Shown one piece after another: positions 1 to 5,515 of a stretch of 14,772 bases of DNA. Within the stretch, counting starts at the first letter, position 1. Each line of letters opens with the position of its first letter. The position numbers and the translations under genes were made by a program. Source of the stretch: DASQLQ01 sp035629935 (GTDB lineage: Bacteria > Actinomycetota > CADDZG01 > WHSQ01); contig DASQLQ010000065.1 in the NCBI GenBank assembly GCA_035629935.1, positions 1 through 14,772 of the forward strand, in the 5' to 3' direction. The notes under the pieces are model-generated. The model had not been told where the DNA came from and ran no database searches. It saw only the letters and a list, made by a program, of their open reading frames with translations.

Positions 1-163
1 CGCGCACACGACGATTCGATCCTGTGGCGTCTGTGCCTTTGGATCGCTTGTGCTCGACGATCGTTGCCATGTCCTCGAGGCGCTCAGCGAGGGCCGGTAT
101 CGATTTGCTTCGACTGTCAGACCGCAATGACTTCCCTTCCAGTAGTCGAATGACCCCCAGCAT
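1..163 (-). CDS. Possible 5' part of a gene running off the left edge; unknown product
   Basis: On the minus strand an ATG at 163 opens a frame that stays free of stops to the window edge (54 codons). The predicted peptide starts MLGVIRLLEGKSLRSDSRSK and continues with a charged, probably helical stretch (IPALAERLEDMATIVEHKRS). An in-frame ATG at 202 would add 13 residues, but that addition is cysteine- and tryptophan-rich and looks less natural. No clear ribosome binding site precedes either start. The composition looks protein-like but I recognise no family. A 69-codon plus-strand frame over the same bases (24-233) looks less like protein. The fragment could also be non-coding or a gene remnant; confidence is low because only the N-terminus is present. 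Confidence 0.3.
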   Translation of the reverse strand, partial: MLGVIRLLEGKSLRSDSRSKSIPALAERLEDMATIVEHKRSKGTDATGSNRRVR

Positions 164-269
164 GATGAATCGTGGGACCCATGCACAGGCTTTGACACAC
201 ATTTGGTCAGGATGTGGCCCTTTTGGTCGTTGAGCCCTGTTTCGGGTGACGAGAAATAACTAGTCGGTT

Positions 270-306
270 GCCCGAATGGTCGCGGGATATCCCGCCCCAC
301 TCGGGC
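270..306. repeat. Nested inverted repeats upstream of the DUF421 pair
   Basis: A perfect 14-bp palindrome, GCGGGATATCCCGC (282-295), lies inside a nearly concentric outer pair, GCCCGA (270-275) and TCGGGC (301-306). It sits 24 bases before the ATG at 330. It could be an operator for the 330-1283 pair or a hairpin in its leader. There is no run of T after it, so an intrinsic terminator is unlikely. Its function is inferred from symmetry and position only. The remainder of 164-329 shows no convincing gene; a weak AT-rich stretch near 254-262 could be a -10 region. Confidence 0.35.
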
Positions 307-329
307 GCCACCCCCGATACTCGATACGG

Positions 330-839
330 ATGAGCACGCTTCCGGCGGAGGTCAGTGAGGAGCGTCACCGGTTAGGGCGGACGGTGCGCCGCCTCAGCAT
401 CGCGGTGATGGCCCTGTTCGTGCTGATCGGGGCGACGGGTTACCTCGGTGTGAAGACGAGCACCACCGCTTTCTCCAGCAGCTCTGACTACTTCCTTACC
501 GTCGACTACGGCTGGATCTCGCGCCCGGGATTGAACACACCGTTGCGCATCCATCTATCGAACGTGGACAAGTTCCAGGGACCCGTGACGATCGGGATCA
601 CCCAGGCCTACATGAGCCTGTTCGACCTGAACGGCATGTATCCGAACCCGTCGGCGATGACGGTGGATGACGGCACGTTGATCATGGAGTTCGACGAGCC
701 CCTCGGCGAAAAGTTCACCTTCACGCTCGACGCACGATTGGGCCCTTCCGTCCAACAGGGCAAGAGGGCCACTGTCTCTGTGATCGAGAATGGCATCGAA
801 CTGGACTCGGTCGACATCTCGACTCTGGTGATCCCCTAG
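330..839 (+). CDS. Single-pass membrane protein with secreted beta-rich domain, partner of DUF421
   Basis: This is a 169-residue protein. A charged N-terminus (about 1-21, with several Arg) precedes one hydrophobic helix (about 22-42, LSIAVMALFVLIGATGYLGV), followed by about 125 residues predicted to be outside the membrane. The outer part has alternating hydrophobic strands (YFLTVDYGWISRPGLNTPLR, FQGPVTIGITQAY, LIMEFDEPLGEKFTFTLDAR), which suggests a beta-sandwich. I chose the ATG at 330 rather than an in-frame start at 276, because the extra 18 residues are not conserved-looking and would cover the inverted repeats. The stop TAG (837-839) directly abuts the ATG of the DUF421 gene at 840, so the two are almost certainly co-translated. 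I recall similar proteins next to DUF421 genes in other actinobacteria, but no function is known. The membrane topology is an inference. Confidence 0.75.
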   Translation: MSTLPAEVSEERHRLGRTVRRLSIAVMALFVLIGATGYLGVKTSTTAFSSSSDYFLTVDYGWISRPGLNTPLRIHLSNVDKFQGPVTIGITQAYMSLFDLNGMYPNPSAMTVDDGTLIMEFDEPLGEKFTFTLDARLGPSVQQGKRATVSVIENGIELDSVDISTLVIP

Positions 840-1283
840 ATGGAGATCGTCCTCCGGGCCACCATCCTCTACTTCTTCGTCTTCTTGTTGTTGAAGGTGA
901 TGGGCAAGAAGGAGCTCTCGCAGCTGTCGGCCTTCGAACTGATCCTGTTGATCACCATCGGTGATCTGATCCAGCAAGGCATCACCCAAGACGACACGTC
1001 TATGAGTGGTGCGATCCTTGCGGTGTCGACGATCGCGGTGTGGGTGCTGGCGATCTCCTATGTGAGCTTCCGATCGTCGGGTGCCCGGAGGATCCTCGAA
1101 GGCGTCCCCGTGGTCGTCGTTCGCGACGGGGAGGTTCTTCCCGAAGCTATGAAGATCCAGCGGCTGCACGAGGAAGAGCTACTGGAGCAAGCCCGCCACG
1201 CAGGCGTGGATGACCTGTCCGACCTGCGTCTTGGCGTCCTCGAGGCGGATGGAAAGTTCTCGTTCATCAAGAAGGACGCGTAA
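840..1283 (+). CDS. DUF421 (YetF-like) membrane protein
   Basis: This is a 147-residue DUF421 protein. Three hydrophobic segments are visible (about 5-21, 30-48 and 55-77), followed by a small soluble C-terminal domain. The signature GKKELSQLSAFELILLITIG (about 22-41) is typical of this family, as are the later strand EGVPVVVVRDGEV and the helix MKIQRLHEEELLEQARHAGV. The C-terminal part matches the half-domain that follows the helices in YetF-type proteins; at 147 residues this is a short version of the family, whose members are often 150-230. The biochemical role of the family is not established. In Bacillus, YetF-like proteins have been linked to spores and the envelope. It is translationally coupled to the upstream single-pass protein with no intergenic base. 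A 41-base gap separates it from the next gene. Confidence 0.88.
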   Translation: MEIVLRATILYFFVFLLLKVMGKKELSQLSAFELILLITIGDLIQQGITQDDTSMSGAILAVSTIAVWVLAISYVSFRSSGARRILEGVPVVVVRDGEVLPEAMKIQRLHEEELLEQARHAGVDDLSDLRLGVLEADGKFSFIKKDA

Positions 1284-1324
1284 AAAGCACCCATCCCGGC
1301 AGGTTGGTGGGGAAGAATGACCTA

Positions 1325-1918
1325 ATGCCTAGAGCCCGACAGCCCGGAGACTGGGAACGCGACCTCTCCCAGGCCCGCAAAGCCGAAGCCGAGCTATCTC
1401 AGGTCCTTGCGGGCGACTCGCGCCTCGACAACTTTGAGGACCGCACCGCGGAGTACGAGCGTCTGGACTTCGCTTTCGAATACGGCGGTCTCAAGATCCA
1501 GCTCGACCTGAAAGAGAAACGCCAGCGTTACTCACCCGACTACCAGATGATGTGGCCGGAGGTCGCGTCGGAGGACCTGTTCATCATGGACGAGACCGTC
1601 TATCGACGGATCGTGTGGCAGGGGGGCGGTGGCTATCTGGCGATCCACGATCATCCGAGCGGTCGGTGGTGCTATTTCGGACCGTGGGAGCTGACCCTCG
1701 GCCCCCGGATCCGCTACCAACGTTGGGGGCAGAAGTCGGGCCGCAGCTTCCTCAAGGGAAAGATCCTGCTCGACCTCAACTCCGCTGCTCACCAGAGCCG
1801 CAACTTCTCGGTCGAGGATCTGCTGCGGGTCATCCTTCGCTCGGCCGAAGCCCTGGCGGCCGTCGAAGCGTTCGACATCAAGGGCTACCCGACCCGGGAG
1901 GTCGGCCGCTACGCCTGA
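1325..1918 (+). CDS. Hypothetical protein with a nuclease-like D-x-K patch
   Basis: This is a 197-residue soluble protein with no signal peptide or membrane helix. I chose the ATG at 1325 because GGGGAAG at 1309-1315 is a good ribosome binding site nine bases before it; a TTG at 1304 would add seven residues. The N-terminal 45 residues are charged and helical. Then comes LDFAFEYGGLKIQLDLKEKR (47-66), in which D48 or E52 and D61-L-K63 could form the acid and D-x-K parts of a PD-(D/E)XK nuclease core. A strand YLAIHDHPSGRWCYFG (104-119) and basic residues follow, then a C-terminal helix (about 162-181). I do not recognise the family by name, and the nuclease reading is a hypothesis from one motif. 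It ends ten bases inside the convergent hydrolase gene and probably belongs with the DUF421 pair only by position. Confidence 0.7.
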   Translation: MPRARQPGDWERDLSQARKAEAELSQVLAGDSRLDNFEDRTAEYERLDFAFEYGGLKIQLDLKEKRQRYSPDYQMMWPEVASEDLFIMDETVYRRIVWQGGGGYLAIHDHPSGRWCYFGPWELTLGPRIRYQRWGQKSGRSFLKGKILLDLNSAAHQSRNFSVEDLLRVILRSAEALAAVEAFDIKGYPTREVGRYA

Positions 1919-2700
1919 GCCTGGCTCGGCTCGGCCAGCGCCCTGACGATCGTCTCTTCCAACCGCTCCAGGATGTCGGTGCTCGAGTACTGGTAGAGGT
2001 TCGCCTCCGACAGCACGATGCACTCCATCTTGTCGGCCACTGTCTCTTCCACCGTTCCGCTGGCGGTCAGCCACTTGAAGTCGTCGAGGAATTCGTCGTC
2101 TTCTCCGTAGAGGAACACGAGGCGAGTTCGCTCGACGACACGGGGGAGGGCGCCTACCACTCCTTCTAGTTTGGGCATGAGAGTGGTCGTTTCGCGCTCG
2201 TGTCCCGCCGCGAGTGCTCTTGCGAGCGGCCCACCGATCGCATCCACCGCAGCAACGCCGGCCCGTACCCTGCGCTTGTCTCGACCTCGGGCACGGAACG
2301 GACAGGCGATCGTGAGCACTGTCGATACCCGGTCCATGTCCTTCGCGATAGCGAGTGCCGACATCGCTCCGCCGCACGTTCCGATGATCGTGATCCGTTC
2401 GGAGCCACAGAGCTCGACGAACCGGTTGCAAACCTCCTCGAGCACCCGCGGCTTGTCTTTCCGTGTCGCGGTCGACTCGGGAGAGGTTCCGGCCCCCGGA
2501 TGATCCATGCGAAGTACCGGCCGGCCCATCGCGGACAACCTGAGCGCGACGTTCCTTGTCACCTGATCCCGAACGCGGGGATTGTTTCCTCCCGGGATGA
2601 CCATGACGGGCTCCCCCCGAACCTCCTCGGGCACGAGCACGAAAGCGGACACGTCTCCGTAAGTCGTTGCGATGAAGATCGGTGTCGGCGTGGGGCTCAT
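1909..2700 (-). CDS. Alpha/beta-hydrolase-fold protein with a cysteine elbow (exosortase hydrolase 1-like)
   Basis: This is a 263-residue protein of the alpha/beta hydrolase fold. The opening strands (FVLVPE...GEPVMVIPGGNN, 20-40), the oxyanion-type turn PGG and the strand RPVLRMDHPGAGTS (60-73) are typical. At the nucleophile elbow the sequence is IIGTCGGAMSAL (105-116), so the usual serine is Cys109, as in dienelactone hydrolases. The acid could be D201 or D202 (FLYGEDDEF). Where a catalytic histidine is expected (A-D-H in many relatives) there is SEANLYQYSS (231-240), with no histidine. From memory it resembles exosortase A system-associated hydrolase 1, which also has Cys in this turn, but no exosortase or PEP-CTERM gene is visible here. 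The start ATG (2698-2700) overlaps the TGA of the upstream hydrolase by four bases, so the pair is co-translated. The substrate is unknown. Confidence 0.82.
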   Translation of the reverse strand: MSPTPTPIFIATTYGDVSAFVLVPEEVRGEPVMVIPGGNNPRVRDQVTRNVALRLSAMGRPVLRMDHPGAGTSPESTATRKDKPRVLEEVCNRFVELCGSERITIIGTCGGAMSALAIAKDMDRVSTVLTIACPFRARGRDKRRVRAGVAAVDAIGGPLARALAAGHERETTTLMPKLEGVVGALPRVVERTRLVFLYGEDDEFLDDFKWLTASGTVEETVADKMECIVLSEANLYQYSSTDILERLEETIVRALAEPSQAQA

Positions 2701-3557
2701 CGCAGGTTCGACTCCATCCACTCGATCGTCGGTGGGACCGCGACCTCGCCTTGCCTCAACCCGAGGCGCCAGATATCGAGGAAGCCGAGGCTCTTGCCCT
2801 CGACGGGTCCGGACGCGACTTGCGCAATCACGCCACGAGCGTCGTTGAGCGCCGAGTCGCTGGGCGAGACCACGAACGCGGGGCCATCGATCCGTCCATG
2901 GTCGATCCGTTCGCGTACCGACCGCACGTCGTCGAGTTGCATGTTCGACACGGGGATCCCGAGCACCAGAGTCGCACCGTTGTCCTCGAGCTGCGCTTTC
3001 GGATCGTCGGAGCGCTTCTGTCGTCCGACAACGGATGCGACGCGCGCCAGTCGACGAACCTGACGCCAGTACTTGTCGGGATCGAAGGACGGGTCCCAGA
3101 GAACGACGGAGGCCGGAAGGTGGTGTCGTTGGGCGGCGAGCGTCGCCACTGCGCCACCGATGCGGGGGCCGAAGAAACATGGGGCTTCTAGATCGGGGAA
3201 TCGTTCGAGCAGATCGGCGAAGCCTGCCGTCGCCGCCTTCACCCGATCCTCGACCGTGCATGTGAACGAGTCGCCCGCGCTGTCGCCGACCCCGGCCGGC
3301 TGGACGTAGATCGCCGGGAAGCCGGCCTTGGCCGCAGCCCGTGTCAGGGCCGCTTCGGCAGACTGAAGCATCGCGACCTCGAAGAAGGAGGGGCACAGGA
3401 CGAGCCCGGTGCGACGCCTCTCTCCCTCCGGCGCCGCATGGTGGAAGAAGAGGACCTGGCCCATCGACTCCAGCATGCCGACGGTCTCTCGGACCCCGTC
3501 CGAGGTCCGCTGTTGCAGCCCGGCCAACCCGGCCGCCAACTCGCCCGATGTCTTCAC
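2697..3557 (-). CDS. Alpha/beta-hydrolase-fold protein lacking the serine nucleophile (exosortase hydrolase 2-like)
   Basis: This is a 286-residue protein. The pattern TGLVLCPSFFEVAMLQSAEA (50-69), then AGFPAIYVQPAGVGDSAGDS (78-97), then FFGPRIGGAVATLAA (128-142), follows the layout of exosortase A system-associated hydrolase 2 as I recall it: a P-x-x-E segment, a G-x-GDSAGD turn and a G-x-R-x-G elbow. At the elbow (G130-P-R132-I-G-G135) the nucleophile is arginine, so ordinary serine hydrolysis is not expected. The second half (about 150-286) is less typical and may form a lid or an interaction surface. The start is GTG at 3557; the upstream ATG codons are out of frame and quickly terminated. 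The next gene begins within its stop codon, so the two hydrolases very probably work together, perhaps as a complex. An acyltransferase or structural role is as likely as hydrolysis. Confidence 0.8.
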   Translation of the reverse strand: MKTSGELAAGLAGLQQRTSDGVRETVGMLESMGQVLFFHHAAPEGERRRTGLVLCPSFFEVAMLQSAEAALTRAAAKAGFPAIYVQPAGVGDSAGDSFTCTVEDRVKAATAGFADLLERFPDLEAPCFFGPRIGGAVATLAAQRHHLPASVVLWDPSFDPDKYWRQVRRLARVASVVGRQKRSDDPKAQLEDNGATLVLGIPVSNMQLDDVRSVRERIDHGRIDGPAFVVSPSDSALNDARGVIAQVASGPVEGKSLGFLDIWRLGLRQGEVAVPPTIEWMESNLR

Positions 3558-3594
3558 GGGGGCATCATCCCAGGGGGGCTCCCACCAGGAAACT

Positions 3595-3624
3595 GTCGTA
3601 CCCCCCGGCTAGATTGACCGACAA
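3595..3624 (-). promoter_or_regulatory. Candidate promoter for the hydrolase pair
   Basis: On the minus strand TTGTCG (plus 3619-3624) and TACGAC (plus 3595-3600) are separated by 18 bases and lie 38 bases before the GTG start of the hydrolase pair. The -10 match is only moderate. It overlaps the rightward candidate at 3610-3615, so the two divergent units may compete for polymerase. This is inference from consensus matching. Confidence 0.25.
3610..3615 (+). promoter_or_regulatory. Candidate -10 element (TAGATT) for a leaderless transcript
   Basis: TAGATT fits the actinobacterial -10 form TANNNT and lies eight bases before an ATG at 3624. That spacing would place the transcription start at or next to the ATG, as in leaderless actinobacterial mRNAs. 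No good -35 hexamer is seen at the right distance, which is common for this promoter class. Confidence 0.4.
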
Positions 3625-3701
3625 TGACCCAGCAAAGCCCGCAGCAGATGTCATCATCGATGAGAGACCTAGTTCAGGAGTGCGACCCTCGTGGCCTCTA
3701 A
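3624..3701 (+). CDS. Possible leaderless 25-residue leader reading frame ahead of the methyltransferase
   Basis: An ATG at 3624 opens a 25-codon frame (begins MTQQSPQQMS, rich in Gln and Ser) ending at TAA 3699-3701. It has no ribosome binding site, but it sits eight bases downstream of the TAGATT element, the arrangement expected for leaderless translation. Its last 11 bases overlap the first 11 bases of the methyltransferase gene (GTG at 3691), the same overlap length as between the methyltransferase and the next gene. If translated, it could couple ribosomes onto the methyltransferase start. It could equally be chance in a 5' leader. Confidence 0.35.
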   Translation: MTQQSPQQMSSSMRDLVQECDPRGL

Positions 3702-5175
3702 GCGAAGCCCCACTTCAACCTCCAACTTCGGCGTCGGTCGCCGGGAGAGCCACGACGCGACCGCCTTCTACTCCCGTTTCACCGTGCCGGAGATATCCAA
3801 AGACGAACGACCCCACGAGGACCCCGCGGTCAGACAGATCGACTCGATCTTCCAAGGCGACTCGCGCAACATGTCCGAGATCGCCGATGCCTCGGTCGCG
3901 CTGGTCGTGACCTCTCCTCCTTACTTCGCCGGCAAGGAGTACGAACAGGCTTTGGGCAAAGGCCACATCCCAGGGTCCTATGTCGACTACATCGACATGC
4001 TGACTGACGTCTTCGCCGAATGCGTGCGCAAGCTCGAGCCGGGTGGCCGGATCGCTGTCAACGTGGCAAACCTTGGTCGCAAGCCGTACCGGTCCCTGTC
4101 GGCCGATGTGATCGCGATCCTCCAGGACCGTCTGGGACTGTTGTTGCGCGGCGAGATCCTCTGGCAGAAGGCCTACGCGGCGAGCGGTTCGTGTGCGTGG
4201 GGCTCGTTCCAGAGCGCATCCAACCCGGTGCTGCGCGACCTCACCGAACGGATCATCGTGGCCTCGAAGGGCCGATTCGATCGTGCCCTGAGTCGTCCCA
4301 AGCGCGATGCCGACGGACTTCCGCACCAGGACTCGCTGTTCAGGGACGAGTTCATGGAGGCAACGATGGATGTGTGGGACATGCCTCCGGAATCCGCCAC
4401 GCGGGTGGGTCATCCGGCGCCTTTCCCAGTCGAGTTGCCCTTGCGCTTGATCGAGCTCTACACGTATGTCGGTGACCTCGTGGTCGATCCGTTCATGGGC
4501 TCGGGCACGACCGCTGTTGCTGCACTCAAGTCAGGACGCCATTACGCCTGCTACGACACCGACGAGAGCTATGTCGAGGCAGCGCGCGAGCGGGTCGACA
4601 AAGCGCGCCGCGAGCTACTAGAAGAGAGGGGACCGGCGCCGGCGGGTCAGTTCGTGCCGAACATCCCGCTTCCGATCGGTAAAGACGTGCACCATCAGTC
4701 GCGTGCCGTCCAGGAGGGGCAACGTGCCAAGGAGATCGCACGCGCCGTACTCAAGGACTGCAAGTTCAAGAACATCCAGGAGGAGCGCCGGTTCGGCAAC
4801 GGTGTCGAGGTCAACTTCGTCGCCAAGGATGCCAAGGGCCAGAAGTGGTTCTTCGACGTTTCGGGGGCATTCACCAGCACCCGTGCTGGCCTGAAGCGAA
4901 CGGACACCGTGTGGAAGTCGTTGGGCCGGGCGGCAGCGCTGAAGGCCTCGCCAAAGGTGGGCAACTATCGGCTCGTGTTCCTCACTACCGACCTGCCTCC
5001 CCGGGCGAGCGCGGGCAATCAGGCTCTTAGCGCCACGCGCGGGGATGTGTTCCACGATGCGATCGAGATGCTGTCGAAGGCAGGGCAGGCCCGGCTGCGT
5101 AGGTACGCGGCGGGCGAGAACTACGACCTGCCGATCGACGATCTCATGTCTTCGAACGAGCCGGATGGCAGGTAA
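3691..5175 (+). CDS. Beta-class N4/N6 DNA methyltransferase with a C-terminal nuclease-like domain
   Basis: This 494-residue protein transfers a methyl group from S-adenosylmethionine to an exocyclic amino group of a base in DNA. Catalytic motif IV, LVVTSPPYFA (71-80), precedes the SAM-binding motif I, VVDPFMGSGTT (264-274), which is the order of the beta class (Pfam N6_N4_Mtase). S-P-P-Y is more usual for N4-cytosine enzymes. Residues about 150-240 should hold the target recognition region, and HPAPFPVELPLRLIE (241-255) is the usual helix before motif I. Many relatives stop near residue 310; here a further domain of about 160 residues (335-494) contains GNGVEVNFVAKD (369-380), WFFDVSGAFTSTRAG (386-400) and TDTVWKSLGRAAAL. 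E373 and D389 suggest a PD-(D/E)XK-like fold, but Ser391 stands where the lysine would be. The start is GTG at 3691: AGGAG at 3676-3680 lies ten bases before it, and an in-frame stop at 3670-3672 excludes an earlier start. It could be an orphan methylase or a fused restriction-modification enzyme. Confidence 0.88.
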   Translation: MASKRSPTSTSNFGVGRRESHDATAFYSRFTVPEISKDERPHEDPAVRQIDSIFQGDSRNMSEIADASVALVVTSPPYFAGKEYEQALGKGHIPGSYVDYIDMLTDVFAECVRKLEPGGRIAVNVANLGRKPYRSLSADVIAILQDRLGLLLRGEILWQKAYAASGSCAWGSFQSASNPVLRDLTERIIVASKGRFDRALSRPKRDADGLPHQDSLFRDEFMEATMDVWDMPPESATRVGHPAPFPVELPLRLIELYTYVGDLVVDPFMGSGTTAVAALKSGRHYACYDTDESYVEAARERVDKARRELLEERGPAPAGQFVPNIPLPIGKDVHHQSRAVQEGQRAKEIARAVLKDCKFKNIQEERRFGNGVEVNFVAKDAKGQKWFFDVSGAFTSTRAGLKRTDTVWKSLGRAAALKASPKVGNYRLVFLTTDLPPRASAGNQALSATRGDVFHDAIEMLSKAGQARLRRYAAGENYDLPIDDLMSSNEPDGR

Positions 5176-5515
5176 GCCCGATCAGCCTGTAACCAAGCCG
5201 GGGGCCTGGGCAGTGGTGCGGAGCCAGGAACCGCAGATCTTCCTCGCCGACGGGCCCGAAGTCATCTCGCGTGTACTCGCACTCAACCTCGTTGCGCAGA
5301 TGCCGGCAGACACCGTTTCGTCACCCGTTCGTCTGAAGGAGATGCGCCGCGCACTTCTCGAGGAGCGCTGGGCGGACGCGCTCGCAGACTGGATCGAGGA
5401 GACGGGGACTCCCGTCGATGTCTATCCCGAATCGCCGCGCGTGTGGAGCGACACGGACCTGGATCTCGAACAGGCTTCGCTAGAGATCAAAGTAGCTCCG
5501 CTGTTCGCCGACTAG
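5165..5515 (+). CDS. Small hypothetical protein coupled to the DNA methyltransferase
   Basis: This is a 116-residue soluble protein starting at the ATG at 5165 (MAGKPDQPVTKPGAWAVVRS), inside the last 11 bases of the methyltransferase gene, so it should be translated by re-initiation. It is rich in charged residues, with an alpha-helical centre (about 45-80, LKEMRRALLEERWADALADW) and an acidic tail (SDTDLDLEQASLEIKVAPLF). There is no signal peptide, membrane segment or recognised catalytic motif. The tight coupling suggests a partner of the methyltransferase, such as a specificity, regulatory or nuclease-assisting subunit; this is inference from position only. Its stop TAG (5513-5515) shares the tetramer CTAG with the stop of the convergent protease gene. 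I do not recognise the family. Confidence 0.72.
   Translation: MAGKPDQPVTKPGAWAVVRSQEPQIFLADGPEVISRVLALNLVAQMPADTVSSPVRLKEMRRALLEERWADALADWIEETGTPVDVYPESPRVWSDTDLDLEQASLEIKVAPLFAD

Noticed and set aside
24..233. A 69-codon plus-strand open frame at the left edge
   Set aside because: It has no ribosome binding site or recognisable domain and its composition is poor; the opposite strand reads more like protein.
555..1169. A 204-codon minus-strand open frame
   Set aside because: The translation is His/Asp/Arg-rich and lies antisense to the two membrane protein genes, which have clear hydrophobic helices and a family match.
2701..3396. A 231-codon in-frame upstream extension of the hydrolase at 1909-2700
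   Set aside because: The extension is a shadow of the upstream hydrolase gene in another frame (Arg-rich translation). The ATG at 2698-2700 overlaps that gene's stop in the usual ATGA fashion.
1909..3557. A true exosortase/PEP-CTERM cluster around the hydrolase pair
   Set aside because: No exosortase, PEP-CTERM protein or polysaccharide synthesis gene is present in the window; only the hydrolase resemblance remains.
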